Positions 53,610 to 62,731 are shown, numbered from the stretch's first letter. The stretch is 64,000 nucleotides of DNA from Streptomyces puniciscabiei (GCF_006715785.1 NZ_VFNX01000001.1:4134001-4198000); one strand, 5' to 3'. Numbers and translations: made by a program. Notes: a model not told the origin generated them from the sequence alone.

Positions 53610-54697
53610 CAGAGGGTCACCGTCACCTTGTCCGTGGCCGACGTGCGGGCCGCTTCCAGTACGTCGAGGGCGGCGGCCGCCTCCAGGGCGGTCACCGGGT
53701 TGGGGCCGGCGCCGGTCAGGGCGCGGGCCACGGCCGTGTAGTAGGCGGGGTAGTCACCGGGCAGGGTCGGTACGGGGGTGCCGCCGCCGGTCAGCGGGGA
53801 CTCCCCGGCGCCGATACGGCCGTACAGGGACTCCGGCTCGGCGCCCCACCGGGGGCCGGGGCGCAGGCCCTCGCGCAGGGCCGCCTCCTGCGGGTCGAGG
53901 CCGTACTTCACGTAGCCCGCGCGGGAGCCGAGCACCCGGAAACGGGGGCCGAGCTGGGGTGTCGTCGCGGAGACGTAGAGGTGGGAGCGGACGCCGTTCG
54001 CGTGGGTGAGCGCGATGAAGGTGTCGTCGTCGGTCTCGGCGCCGGGGCGGCGGATGTCCGTCTCGGCGTACACCTCGGTGACCGGGCCGAACAGCACCAG
54101 GGCCTGGTCGACGACATGGCTGCCGAGGTCGTAGAGCAGACCTCCGATCTCTGCCGGGTCGCCGGACTCGCGCCAGCCGCCCTTGGGCCGGGGCCGCCAG
54201 CGCTCGAAGCGGGACTCGAAGCGCCACACGTCACCCAGGTCGCCCTGGGCGATCAGCTTGCGGAGCGTCAGGAAGTCGTTGTCCCAGCGGCGGTTCTGGA
54301 AGACGGACAGGAGCAGGCCGCGCTCCTCGGCGAGGGCGGCGAGGTCCCGGGCCTCGGCCGCGGTGCCGGCCACCGGCTTGTCGACGACGACCGGCAGGCC
54401 GGCCTTCAGGGCGGCGGAGGCGAGCGGGACGTGCGTCTTGTTGGGGGAGGCGATGACGACCAGGTCCAGCGCGTCCGCGCGGTCGAACAGTTCCTCGGCG
54501 GTGGCGGCGAGCGTCACGTCCGGGAACTCGGCGCGGGCCTGCTGCTGCCGCTCCGCGCTGGAGGTGACCACGGTGTCCAGGGCGAGGCCCTCGGTCGCGG
54601 CGATCAGCGGGGCGTGGAAGACGGAGCCGGCGAGGCCGTAGCCGATCAGGCCGACGCGGAGGGGGGTGGTGGTCGTGCGTCCTGTCATGGATCCCAT
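53609..54697 (-). CDS. Gfo/Idh/MocA-family oxidoreductase
   Basis: 362-aa NAD(P)-dependent sugar dehydrogenase. Rossmann motif GLIGYGLAGSVFHAPLI, VASPNKTHVPLA-type loop (VIASPNKTH), catalytic EKP-type motif as VDKPVAGT, then FQNRRWDNDFLTLRKLI and GGLLYDLGSHVVDQALVLFG of the C-terminal domain. Divergent from a ROK repressor across a 25-bp palindrome, which implies sugar-controlled expression. Starts at ATG 54697 or 54688. Confidence 0.92.
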   Translation of the reverse strand: MGSMTGRTTTTPLRVGLIGYGLAGSVFHAPLIAATEGLALDTVVTSSAERQQQARAEFPDVTLAATAEELFDRADALDLVVIASPNKTHVPLASAALKAGLPVVVDKPVAGTAAEARDLAALAEERGLLLSVFQNRRWDNDFLTLRKLIAQGDLGDVWRFESRFERWRPRPKGGWRESGDPAEIGGLLYDLGSHVVDQALVLFGPVTEVYAETDIRRPGAETDDDTFIALTHANGVRSHLYVSATTPQLGPRFRVLGSRAGYVKYGLDPQEAALREGLRPGPRWGAEPESLYGRIGAGESPLTGGGTPVPTLPGDYPAYYTAVARALTGAGPNPVTALEAAAALDVLEAARTSATDKVTVTL

Positions 54698-54705
54698 GGC
54701 TCCCT

Positions 54706-54730
54706 ACTTTCGCAACGCTGTTGCCAAAGT
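54706..54730. promoter_or_regulatory. 25-bp palindrome, ROK operator candidate
   Basis: ACTTTCGCAAC-GCT-GTTGCCAAAGT: 10 of 11 arm positions pair. It lies 8 bp before the dehydrogenase start and 17 bp before the ROK start, the only structure in the 49-bp divergent gap. Confidence 0.75.
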
Positions 54731-54746
54731 GCAAGTGGTGGGGACA

Positions 54747-55940
54747 ATGGGTGGCGTGAACAGGACGAGAACGGGGACGCGGGCCGGGTCGGGCACGGGG
54801 GCGGGAGCCAATCTCCTCGCGGTGCGGTCGCACAACACCGCGCTGGTGCTGGGGCTGCTGCGGGACGCCGGGGCGGAGGGGATCAGCCGGCTGGAACTCG
54901 CCGAGCGGACCGGGCTGACCCCGCAGGCCGTCAGCAAGATCACCGCGCGGCTGCGGGCGGACGGCTTCGTGGCGGAGGCCGGGCGGCGGGCGTCGACGGG
55001 CGGCAAGCCGCGGACCGTGCTGCGGCTGGTCCCGGAGGCGGGGCACGCGGTGGGGGTGCATCTGGACCGGGACGAACTGCGGGCCGTTCTGGTCGATCTG
55101 GACGGCGCAGTGGTGGGGGAGCGGCGGGCCGGGCTGGACCTGGGGGCCGGGGCGGAGGCCGTGCTGACGGTGGTCGGGGACGCCGTGGAGGGGGTGGTAC
55201 GGGAGGTCCTGGGCACGTTTCCGGTCAGGGAAGGGCCGGCCGGTGAGGGGGCTGCCGGGACCGTCGCGTCGCTGCTCGGGGTGGGGGTGGCGCTTCCCGG
55301 GCCGCTCGATCACGCGCGCGGGGTGCTGCACCGGGTGACCGGGTTTCCCGAGTGGGACGGGTTTCCGCTGCGGGACGCGCTCGGGGAGCGGTTGGGGGTG
55401 CCGGTCGTGGTCGACAAGGACACCAACGCCGCCGCGCTCGGACTGTCGGTGGGGGGCGAGGGCGGCGAGGGCGGATCCTTCGCGTATCTGCATCTCGGTA
55501 CGGGGCTCGGGGCCGGGTTGGTGATCGGTGGGCGCGTGCACCGGGGGGCGCGGACCGGGGCCGGGGAGTTCGGGCACCAGGTGATCCAGCTGGACGGCCC
55601 GCCGTGCGAGTGCGGGAACCGGGGGTGCGTGGAGGCGCTGTGCCTGGCGGCGGTGGGGCGCGGTGAGGCGGGGGAGGCGGCGCGTGTGCTGGGGGTGGCG
55701 GCGGCGAACCTGGTCGGGCTGCTGGACATCGATGTGGTGCTGCTCGGGGGACGGACGGTCGCGGGGGCGCCCGAGGCGTATGTGCGGGGGGTCGGCGAGG
55801 TGCTGGATGCGCGGGCCCGGCGGGAGGGCGCGGAGGGGGATTCCGCGCCGGTGCGGCTCGCTCCGCGGGGGGAGCGGGTGGTGGCCGAGGGTGCCGCGCA
55901 GCTGCTGTTGGCACCGGTGTTCGGGCGGGGGGATGTGTGA
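54747..55940 (+). CDS. ROK-family transcriptional regulator
   Basis: 397-aa protein. An N-terminal winged helix (HNTALVLGLLRDAGAEGISRLELAERTGLTPQAVSKITARLRADGFV, about 30–76) is followed by the ROK sugar-kinase-like domain with DKDTNAAALG, LGTGLGAGLVIGG and the zinc motif CECGNRGCVEA. Likely a sugar-responsive repressor of the divergent Gfo/Idh gene. ATG 54747; the frame extends upstream through the operator but that start is rejected. Confidence 0.9.
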   Translation: MGGVNRTRTGTRAGSGTGAGANLLAVRSHNTALVLGLLRDAGAEGISRLELAERTGLTPQAVSKITARLRADGFVAEAGRRASTGGKPRTVLRLVPEAGHAVGVHLDRDELRAVLVDLDGAVVGERRAGLDLGAGAEAVLTVVGDAVEGVVREVLGTFPVREGPAGEGAAGTVASLLGVGVALPGPLDHARGVLHRVTGFPEWDGFPLRDALGERLGVPVVVDKDTNAAALGLSVGGEGGEGGSFAYLHLGTGLGAGLVIGGRVHRGARTGAGEFGHQVIQLDGPPCECGNRGCVEALCLAAVGRGEAGEAARVLGVAAANLVGLLDIDVVLLGGRTVAGAPEAYVRGVGEVLDARARREGAEGDSAPVRLAPRGERVVAEGAAQLLLAPVFGRGDV

Positions 55941-56086
55941 CGGAGCGCTGCGCTGGGCTGCGGCGGGGTGAGTCGTAGAGGCGGGTGCTTTCGGCGCCGC
56001 CCGCTGCAGTCGGCCGGGGGTTGGGTCGCTTACTGGCGCTGGCAGGCGCTGCCTCGGCGGTGCGAGTGCCTGCGGTTACGGCGGTG

Positions 56087-56160
56087 AGGGGTGCCCCTTC
56101 AGGGGCGCGGGGCTGTGTTGAAGCTGCGGTTGCGGCCGCCTGGGCGCGACCAGTCACAGC
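56087..56160 (+). repeat. Streptomyces-type intergenic repeat, copy 3
   Basis: GCCCCTTCAGGGGC hairpin, GGGGCTGTGTT, TGCGGTTGCGGCCGC, GGGCGCGACCAGTCACA: a diverged copy of the repeat at 9562. It lies between the convergent ROK and VOC genes. Confidence 0.7.
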
Positions 56161-56220
56161 GGGCCCGCACCCGCGCCCGGTCTCGGCCGATTCTCCCGGT
56201 GGGCGGCGGGCCGGGCCGGT

Positions 56221-56631
56221 TCACGCCGGCAGATTCAGCTGCCACGAGACGCCGAACCGGTCGTTGACCCAGGCGAACTTGGGGCTGAAGCCGTAGTTGC
56301 CCGGCGGCATGAGTTCCGTGCCCTGGTCGGAGAGGGCCGCGTGGAGGCGGTCGAGTTCGGCCTCGTTCTCGCACTGGACGAAGAGCGAGACAGCGGGCGT
56401 GAAGGTGAACTCGTGGTGCGCGGGGCTGTCGGTGCACATGAACTGCTGGCCGGCGAGCGAGAAGGTCGCGTGCCGCACGCTTCCCTCCTTGCCTGGACCA
56501 CCGGCGCCGTACCGGTCGATGTTGATGACCTCGGCGTCGTCGAAGAGCGAGGTGTAGAAGGTCAGCGCCGCCTCGGCGTGGCCCTCGAACATCAGGAACG
56601 TGGTGATCTTCTGCGACGAGTCGATCTTCAT
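56221..56631 (-). CDS. VOC-family protein (PhnB/3-demethylubiquinone methyltransferase-like fold)
   Basis: 136-aa single glyoxalase-fold domain: KITTFLMFEGHAEAALTFYTSLFDDAEVINIDRYG, FSLAGQQFMCTDSPAHHEFTFTPAVSLFVQCENEAELDRLHAALSDQGTELMPPGNYGFSPKFAWVNDRFGVSWQL. This is the PhnB-like subgroup, in which no activity is established. ATG 56631 chosen over the longer frame because the fold starts there. Confidence 0.87.
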   Translation of the reverse strand: MKIDSSQKITTFLMFEGHAEAALTFYTSLFDDAEVINIDRYGAGGPGKEGSVRHATFSLAGQQFMCTDSPAHHEFTFTPAVSLFVQCENEAELDRLHAALSDQGTELMPPGNYGFSPKFAWVNDRFGVSWQLNLPA

Positions 56632-56772
56632 GCTGCTCGCTCCTCCGGCGCACGGGCTGCGGATGCCTCCTCCACTGTCCACAATGGAATCCGGCGCATC
56701 AAGCGAACCAACGGCCACTTCAAATTACCGCCGTCACACCGAACGCACCTCTCGGTGCAGTGAGGAGTGAGC

Positions 56773-57144
56773 ATGCGCTGCTCCCGCATCACCACCGCAA
56801 CCCTCGCCGCCGCCGGTGTCGTGCTCCTCGCCGGTCCGGCCACCGCCGCACCGGGCGGCACGGTGAGCCCGACCACGGTGAAGGCCGGGCAGGTCGTCTC
56901 CCTCAAGCTCACGGGATGCAGTGATCCCAGCCAGGGCGGCCGTGCCGAAGGAGAGCAGGTCGGCAGGCACACATCGGAACGCAGCCCCATCCGCACCGTC
57001 GAGCTCAGGCCGACGACGAGGGACACCCTCGCCGGGTTCGCCGGGATCGAGCGGAACGTGCGACCAGGTGTGGCGCACATCTACATGGTCTGCGCCTCCG
57101 ATCCGAACGACGTGGTCACGGTGGACGTCACGGTCACGAGCTGA
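56773..57144 (+). CDS. small secreted protein, function unknown
   Basis: 123-aa exported protein. Signal peptide MRCSRITTATLAAAGVVLLAGPATA; the mature part starts APGGTVSPTTVKAGQVVSLKLTGC and looks like one Ig-like beta-sandwich, with two Cys (LTGC, MVCAS) set to form a disulfide. Similar to many Streptomyces surface proteins, no named family. ATG 56773 follows GAGGAG by 5 nt. Confidence 0.75.
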   Translation: MRCSRITTATLAAAGVVLLAGPATAAPGGTVSPTTVKAGQVVSLKLTGCSDPSQGGRAEGEQVGRHTSERSPIRTVELRPTTRDTLAGFAGIERNVRPGVAHIYMVCASDPNDVVTVDVTVTS

Positions 57145-57289
57145 CCCCCGGCGTCACGACACCGGCCCGGCGTCACCGCACCGGCCGGGCGTCACCACAC
57201 CGGCCGGCCCGCCGATCGGGCGGACTTCGCGGCCTCTACCGGATTGGCGGTCGCGGGTGTGCCGACAGGCCCGACATGATCATGTGTTT

Positions 57290-58147
57290 ATGCGACTGTG
57301 CACACCCCTGTCCCGCTTGTCCCACGGCCTCGCCGCAGCCGCCGCGTCCGCCGCCGTCTGTGTGGTCGTCCCCGCCACGCCGGCCGCCGCCCTCGCCGAC
57401 CCGCCCCCGGCCTGCGTGGGCGGCGACCCGCGCGCCTTCCCGCTGGCCGCCCGGATCCGCGGCGGCCCGCCCTCCTACGAGGCGGGCGGCGGATACGGCA
57501 CCTGGTACCTCGACCTCACCAACACCACCCGTCGGAAGTGCACCGGCGTCCACCCGGTGATCGTCCTCGTCGACGACAAACGGGCGCTGCGGCCGGACCA
57601 GCCCAAGCTGGAGTTCTACGACGGCCCCACGGCCCGGCCGGTGACGTTCGAGGGCACCGACGAGCAGGAACTGGTCGGCGTGCTCGACGGCGCCGGGTTC
57701 GACGGGTTCGCCGTACCGCCCGGCAGGACCGTCAGCGTCAAGGTCAGACTCGTGTTCCCCGCCGGCACGGCGGCCGACCAGGTCACCGCCAACGCCGCTG
57801 TCGTCCAGCGCCGGGGCGCCGACGGGGACTGGATCGGGGAGTCCAACGCCTACCGGTTCGGGATCGGGGAGTACGCGTCGCCGAGCGCATCCAGCCCATC
57901 CAGCCCGCCGAGCCCATCCAGCCCATCCAGCCCGCCCATCGCGTCCGGCAGTCCGCAGGCCACACCAGGCACCGGTACTTCCGCACCCACCACCCCCGCC
58001 ACCCCCGCCTCTCCCGGGGAGGCCAAGGAGCAGTTCAGTGAGCTGGCGCTCACCGGGCCCGGCCTCGCCAACACGCTGCTCGCGGCCGCCGCCGCGGCCC
58101 TCGGGGCCTCCGGGGCCGCGCTGCTGCTGACCCGCAAGCGCCGCTGA
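57290..58147 (+). CDS. LAxTG-type cell-wall anchored protein
   Basis: 285-aa secreted surface protein. Signal peptide (about 1–35), a beta-rich domain (YGTWYLDLTNTTRRKCTGVHPVIVLVDD...FAVPPGRTVSVKVRLVFP) with Cys residues, then a Ser/Pro-rich repeat linker built on SSPSSPPSPSSPSS. The C-terminus has the sorting signal LALTG, a hydrophobic helix (LANTLLAAAAAALGASGAALLL) and a basic RKRR tail. LAxTG is the class E sortase motif in Streptomyces, and such a sortase is encoded at 45970. ATG 57290; GTG 57284 also possible. Confidence 0.85.
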   Translation: MRLCTPLSRLSHGLAAAAASAAVCVVVPATPAAALADPPPACVGGDPRAFPLAARIRGGPPSYEAGGGYGTWYLDLTNTTRRKCTGVHPVIVLVDDKRALRPDQPKLEFYDGPTARPVTFEGTDEQELVGVLDGAGFDGFAVPPGRTVSVKVRLVFPAGTAADQVTANAAVVQRRGADGDWIGESNAYRFGIGEYASPSASSPSSPPSPSSPSSPPIASGSPQATPGTGTSAPTTPATPASPGEAKEQFSELALTGPGLANTLLAAAAAALGASGAALLLTRKRR

Positions 58148-58173
58148 ACCACCCCGTCTGCGACGATCACTGC

Positions 58174-58929
58174 GTGGACTACCCGAACGACCAGGCCCCC
58201 GGCGCCCCCGTCCGCTCCGGCATCCCCGAGCACGGACGCATCCCCAAGTACTACGCGGTCAAGGCACGCATCGCCGCCCTGCTGGAGGAGCTGGGGGAGG
58301 GCGGCGTCATCCCCACCGAGCGGGACCTCGCCGAGCGGTACGACGTCGCCCGCGAGACCGTACGGCAGGCCGTGAGGGAGCTGGTGCTGGAAGGGCGGCT
58401 GAGGCGCAAGGGGCGGGGGACCGTCGTCGCCGGGCCCAAGCTGACGCAGCCGCTGTCGCTCGCGAGCTACACCGAGGGCGTGCGCCGGCAGGGCCGTACG
58501 CCCGGTCGTACGCTCATCACCCTCGACCGGTTCCCCTGCCCGGACGCGCTCGCCGCCGAGACCGGGCTCACCCGGGGCGAGCCCGTGTGGCACCTGGAGC
58601 GCGTGCTGCTCGCCGACGACGAGCGGGTCGGCCTGGAGAGCACGTACGTCGCCGTCGAGCGGGTGCCCCGGCTGGACAGCGACTTCGACCCCGACTCCTC
58701 CTTCTACGGCTATCTCGCCGGCCAGGGCATCTCCTTCGGCGACGCCGACGAGCGGATCGAGACCGTGCTGGCCACGCCCCGCGAAGCCCTGCTCATCGGC
58801 ACCCCGCCCGCCCTGCCGATGCTGCTGATCCACCGCGTCTCCCGGGACACGGAGGGCCGGCCCCTGGAGCGGGTGCGCTCGCTGTACCGGGGGGACCGGT
58901 TCTCCTTCAGCACCCACCTCAAGGGCTGA
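58174..58929 (+). CDS. GntR-family (HutC/UTRA) regulator of the aminophosphonate operon
   Basis: 251-aa repressor-type protein. Winged helix at about 25–90 (KARIAALLEELGEGGVIPTERDLAERYDVARETVRQAVRELVLEGRLRRKGRGTVV), UTRA effector domain at about 100–250 (GLTRGEPVWHLERVLLADDERVGLESTYV, PMLLIHRVSRDTEGRPLERVRSLYRGDRFSFS). Starts with GTG 58174. It lies directly upstream of, and on the same strand as, the phosphonate genes and most likely senses an aminophosphonate. Confidence 0.9.
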   Translation: MDYPNDQAPGAPVRSGIPEHGRIPKYYAVKARIAALLEELGEGGVIPTERDLAERYDVARETVRQAVRELVLEGRLRRKGRGTVVAGPKLTQPLSLASYTEGVRRQGRTPGRTLITLDRFPCPDALAAETGLTRGEPVWHLERVLLADDERVGLESTYVAVERVPRLDSDFDPDSSFYGYLAGQGISFGDADERIETVLATPREALLIGTPPALPMLLIHRVSRDTEGRPLERVRSLYRGDRFSFSTHLKG

Positions 58930-58995
58930 CACCGTCACCTCAAGGGCGGAGAAGCGCCGATACGCACGCCCGTTTTGATATCACGAAAAGATAAC

Positions 58996-59006
58996 GGGTC
59001 TAGCCC
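58996..59006. promoter_or_regulatory. GntR/HutC-type operator candidate
   Basis: GGGTCTAGCCC in the AT-richer 153-bp gap between the regulator and the oxidase gene; HutC-subfamily operators share a GGTCTA-type core. No second copy was found. Confidence 0.35.
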
Positions 59007-59082
59007 AAACGTGATGGCTCGTTCACGCTCTCGTTGTCAGCCGGATGTCTCCGGTTCCCCGATCGCGAGGAGCGTTGCCGTC

Positions 59083-60207
59083 GTGAAAGTGACAGTCGTC
59101 GGAGCAGGCGTGGTGGGCACCATGCACGCCTGGCATGCCGTACAGCGCGGCCACCAGGTGGTCCAGATCGAGCGCGAGGCCGAGGCGCGCGGCGCCTCGC
59201 TGCGCAACTTCGGGCAGATCTGGGTCAGTGGCCGCGCCGGTGGCCAGGAGCTGGAGGCAGCGCTGCGGGCGCGGGAGCTGTGGGAAGACATCGGCGCACG
59301 GGTACCGGCGCTGGGCTTCCGGGCGAACGGGTCCCTGACCCCCGTCCGCGGCCCCCTGGAGCTCGCCGTCGCCGAGGCCGCCGTGGCCCGCGCGGACGCC
59401 GCCGCCCGCGGCTACAAGCTCCTCACCCCGGGCGAGGCCCGCGCCCTCAACCCGGCGCTGCGGGGCGACTTCACCGCCGCCCTGCACTGCGAGCGGGACG
59501 CGGCCGTCGAGCCGCGCACCGCCCAACTCGCACTCCGGGCCGAGCTGTTGAAGTCCCCGAACTACACCTTCCTGCCGGGCCGGGAGGTGCGCGAGGTCGT
59601 CGGCGCCGGCACCGTCCGCGACGACCACGGGGACGTGCACCGGGCCGACACGGTCGTCCTGTGCACCGGCGCCTGGCTCGGCGGACTGGTCCGCGAACTC
59701 GCGGGGCCGGACCTTCCCGTGCGCCGGGTCCGGCTGCAGATGATGCAGACCGACCCGCTGGGCGAGCCGCTGCCGACCTCCGTCGCCGACGCCGACAGCT
59801 TCCGCTACTACCCCGCCTACGCGTCCCCGGCCCTCGACCGGCTCAACACCGATCAGCCGCAGCCGGAGACCGCCGCCAGGCACCGGATGCAGCTGCTGAT
59901 GGTGCAGCGCGCCGACGGCGGCCTGACCATCGGCGACACCCACGAGTACGAGCACCCCTTCGCCTTCGACACCGTCGAGGAGCCCTACGAGCACCTCACC
60001 GGCGTCGTCGAGTCCCTGCTCGGCCGGCCCCTGCCGCGCGTCCGGCGCCGCTGGGCGGGCGTGTACGCACAAGTCACCGAACCCGGCCGGGTGGCGCACC
60101 GGCAGCAGGTGCGCGAAGGGGTGTGGCTGGTCACCGGGCCCGGCGGGCGCGGCATGACCTGCGCCCCCGCGATAGCCGAGACCACCGCGAACGAACTGGG
60201 CTGGTGA
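59083..60207 (+). CDS. FAD-dependent oxidase for aminophosphonates (TIGR03364-like)
   Basis: 374-aa flavoprotein of the D-amino-acid oxidase fold. FAD-binding GAGVVGTMHAWHAVQRGHQVVQIERE at the N-terminus, RNFGQIWVSG, VVLCTGAWLGGL and the C-terminal GPGGRGMTCAPAIAE are present. The family TIGR03364 is known mainly by linkage to phosphonatase-like hydrolases and phosphonate transporters, exactly as here; a role in oxidising 2-aminoethylphosphonate or an N-substituted or hydroxylated analogue to an aldehyde is inferred. GTG 59083; GAGGAG 11 nt upstream. Confidence 0.87.
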   Translation: MKVTVVGAGVVGTMHAWHAVQRGHQVVQIEREAEARGASLRNFGQIWVSGRAGGQELEAALRARELWEDIGARVPALGFRANGSLTPVRGPLELAVAEAAVARADAAARGYKLLTPGEARALNPALRGDFTAALHCERDAAVEPRTAQLALRAELLKSPNYTFLPGREVREVVGAGTVRDDHGDVHRADTVVLCTGAWLGGLVRELAGPDLPVRRVRLQMMQTDPLGEPLPTSVADADSFRYYPAYASPALDRLNTDQPQPETAARHRMQLLMVQRADGGLTIGDTHEYEHPFAFDTVEEPYEHLTGVVESLLGRPLPRVRRRWAGVYAQVTEPGRVAHRQQVREGVWLVTGPGGRGMTCAPAIAETTANELGW

Positions 60208-60908
60208 GCACGTTGACCACCATGACCGACATCCGTCTCGTCGTCCTCGACATGGCCGGCACGACCGTTGCCGACGGCGGGCTGGTCGAGCGCGCCTTCG
60301 CGGCGGCGGCCGCCGAACTGGGCGTCGAACCCGGCTCCGCCGAGCACGCCGAGCACCTCGCCCACGTCCGCGCCACCATGGGCGAGTCCAAGATCTCCGT
60401 CTTCCGGCACCTGTTCGGCACCGAGGACCGCGCCCGGCGCGCCAACACGGCCTTCGAGAAGGCGTACGGCGACCTGGTCGGCGCCGGCCTGATCGCCCCG
60501 GTGCCGGGCGCCCGCGAGGCCGTCGAGGAGCTCGCCGCCGACGGCCGCACCGTCGTCCTGACCACCGGCTTCGCCCGCGTCACCCAGGACGCGATCCTGG
60601 ACGCCCTCGGCTGGCGCGACCTCGTCCCGCTCACCCTGTGCCCGGCCGACGCCGGCGGGCGCGGGCGGCCGTACCCGGACATGGTCCTGGAGGCGTTCGT
60701 GCGCACCAAGGCCGCCGCGGACGTGCGCCAGGTCGCCGTCGTCGGGGACACCTCGTACGACGTGCTCAGCGGGGTACGGGCGGGGGCGGGGGTCGTCGCC
60801 GGGGTGCTGACCGGGGCCCACGGGGACGCCGAGTTCCGGGCGGCCGGCGCCACGCACGTCCTCGACTCCGTCGCCGGCCTGCCCGCGCTGCTGCTGGGAG
60901 ACCGCTGA
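60204..60908 (+). CDS. phosphonatase-like HAD hydrolase (TIGR03351-like)
   Basis: 234-aa HAD enzyme. Motif I is LDMAGTT (D16, with Ala at the second position as in phosphonoacetaldehyde hydrolase rather than a second Asp), followed by MGESK with K63 in the region of the Schiff-base Lys, TTGF (motif II) and VVGDTSYDVLSGVRAGAG (motif IV). It would cleave the C–P bond of an aldehyde phosphonate made by the upstream oxidase. GTG 60204 overlaps the oxidase stop by four bases (GTGA), so the pair is co-translated. Confidence 0.88.
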   Translation: MSTLTTMTDIRLVVLDMAGTTVADGGLVERAFAAAAAELGVEPGSAEHAEHLAHVRATMGESKISVFRHLFGTEDRARRANTAFEKAYGDLVGAGLIAPVPGAREAVEELAADGRTVVLTTGFARVTQDAILDALGWRDLVPLTLCPADAGGRGRPYPDMVLEAFVRTKAAADVRQVAVVGDTSYDVLSGVRAGAGVVAGVLTGAHGDAEFRAAGATHVLDSVAGLPALLLGDR

Positions 60909-60909
60909 G

Positions 60910-61956
60910 ATGGGCATCCGCTTCGACTCCGTCACCGTCGCCTACGACGGCAACGTCGTCCTCGACTCCCTCGACCTGACCGTCGAGCCCGGCGAGGTCA
61001 TGGCGCTGCTCGGGCCGTCCGGCTCCGGCAAGACCACCGCGCTGCGGGCGGTCGCCGGGTTCGTACGGCCCGTGTCCGGGCGGGTGCTCCTCGGCGGCCG
61101 GGATGTGACGGACCTGCCGCCGTACCGGCGTGGCATCGGGATGGTCGTCCAGAGTTACGCGCTGTTCCCGCACCTGCGGGTGGACGAGAACGTGGCCTTC
61201 GGCCTCAAGGCCCGCAGGGCGGGCAGGGCGGAGACACGGGAGCGGGTCGCGGAGGCGCTGGAGATGACCGGCATGGCCGCCTACGCCCGCCGGCATCCGC
61301 GCGAGCTGTCCGGCGGGCAGCAGCAGCGGGTCGCCATCGCCCGCGCGCTCGCCATCCGGCCGGACGTGCTCCTCCTGGACGAGCCGCTGTCCGCGCTGGA
61401 CGCCCGGCTGCGGTCCGGCATGCTGGTCGAACTCGCCCGGCTGCACCGTGAGTTGCCGGACCTGTCGATGCTGTACGTGACCCACGACCAGGTCGAGGCG
61501 CTGACCCTGGCCGACCGGATCGCGGTGATGGACGCGGCACGGCTCCAGCAGTGCGGTACGCCCCGCGAGCTGTACCGGGCGCCGAAGAGCGAGTTCACGG
61601 CCTCCTTCGTGGGCGGTGCGAATCTGCTGCCGGTGACGGTGGGCTGCGGGGGCGTCGGCTTCGCGGGGACCGAGCTGAAGGTGGACACGGGGGAGGCGGC
61701 CACGGGAGCGGGGGCCACCTTGTGCGTACGGCCGCACGCCATCGCGCTGGGGCACGGTCCCAACCGACTCGACGGTGTCGTGAGCGAGATCCAGTGGCGG
61801 GGGGCCACACATCGGCTGTACGTCGAGGTCGGCGGGCATTCCGTCATGGCGGACGTGCGCGAGCTGAAGGAGCCGCCGGCGCTCGGGGACCCGGTGAGCC
61901 TGCACTTCGCCGCCGAGGACGCGGTGCTGCTGCCCGCAGGGGTCGGCGATGAGTAG
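60910..61956 (+). CDS. ABC transporter ATPase, aminophosphonate uptake
   Basis: 348-aa importer ATPase of the spermidine/iron/phosphonate type: Walker A GPSGSGKTTALR, signature ELSGGQQQRVAIARALAIRP, Walker B LLLDEPLSALD, and a C-terminal TOBE-like domain (LCVRPHAIALG, GVVSEIQWRGATHRLYVEVGG). It overlaps the next permease by 8 nt. By context it energises uptake of 2-aminoethylphosphonate or an analogue. Confidence 0.9.
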   Translation: MGIRFDSVTVAYDGNVVLDSLDLTVEPGEVMALLGPSGSGKTTALRAVAGFVRPVSGRVLLGGRDVTDLPPYRRGIGMVVQSYALFPHLRVDENVAFGLKARRAGRAETRERVAEALEMTGMAAYARRHPRELSGGQQQRVAIARALAIRPDVLLLDEPLSALDARLRSGMLVELARLHRELPDLSMLYVTHDQVEALTLADRIAVMDAARLQQCGTPRELYRAPKSEFTASFVGGANLLPVTVGCGGVGFAGTELKVDTGEAATGAGATLCVRPHAIALGHGPNRLDGVVSEIQWRGATHRLYVEVGGHSVMADVRELKEPPALGDPVSLHFAAEDAVLLPAGVGDE

Positions 61957-62731
61957 GCGGCTGCTGTGGGCCCTGCCTCCCGTGGCCCTCCTCGCGCTCT
62001 TCTTCCTCTATCCCCTCGCCCTCGTCGTCCAGCAGTCCTTCCGGCCGGACGGCGCGGGCACCTCGTTCCAGCCGTACACGGACGTCTTCGCCTCCGAAGC
62101 CTTCCGGAACGCCCTGTGGACCACCGTGTGGCTGGCGCTCGCCTCCACCGCCGGGTGCCTGCTCCTCGGTTTCCTGCTCGCGCTGGTCATCGCCTTCATA
62201 CCTTTCCCCGGCGCGAAGGCGGTGGCGCGGTTCATCGACGTGTACCTGTCCTTCCCGTCCTTCCTCATCACCCTGGCGCTGCTGTTCATCTACGGCAGCA
62301 CGGGAATCATCGGCTCCCTCCAGTTCCTCACCATGCCCTGGGGCGTGCTGCTGGCGGAGGTCACCTATTTCACGCCGTTCGTGATGCGGCCGCTGCTCGC
62401 CGCGTTCTCACAGCTGGACACCGCGCAGCTGGAGGCGGCGAGCTCGCTGGGCGCGCGGGCGCCCCGCATCATCCGCCGGATCATCCTGCCGGAGGCGCTG
62501 CCCGCGCTCGCGGCCGGCGGAAGTCTCGTCCTGGTGCTGTGCCTCAACGAGTTCGGCATCGTGCTGTTCACCGGCGCGAAGGGGGTCACCACCCTGCCGA
62601 TGCTCGTCTACAGCAAGGCGATCCTGGAGTCCGACTACCCGGGCGCGTGCGTGGTCGCCGTCGTCAACGTCCTGATCTCCGTGGGTCTCTACGGCCTCTA
62701 CCGGGTGGTGAGCCGTCGTGCTGGTACATAG
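61949..62731 (+). CDS. ABC transporter permease, aminophosphonate uptake (first)
   Basis: 260-aa membrane protein with six helices. The EAA-type cytoplasmic loop is LEAASSLGARAPRIIRRIILPEALPAL. Starts FRPDGAGTSFQPYTDVFASEAFRNALWTTVWLAL. Overlaps both neighbours (8 nt with the ATPase, 14 nt with the second permease). Confidence 0.9.
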   Translation: MSRRLLWALPPVALLALFFLYPLALVVQQSFRPDGAGTSFQPYTDVFASEAFRNALWTTVWLALASTAGCLLLGFLLALVIAFIPFPGAKAVARFIDVYLSFPSFLITLALLFIYGSTGIIGSLQFLTMPWGVLLAEVTYFTPFVMRPLLAAFSQLDTAQLEAASSLGARAPRIIRRIILPEALPALAAGGSLVLVLCLNEFGIVLFTGAKGVTTLPMLVYSKAILESDYPGACVVAVVNVLISVGLYGLYRVVSRRAGT

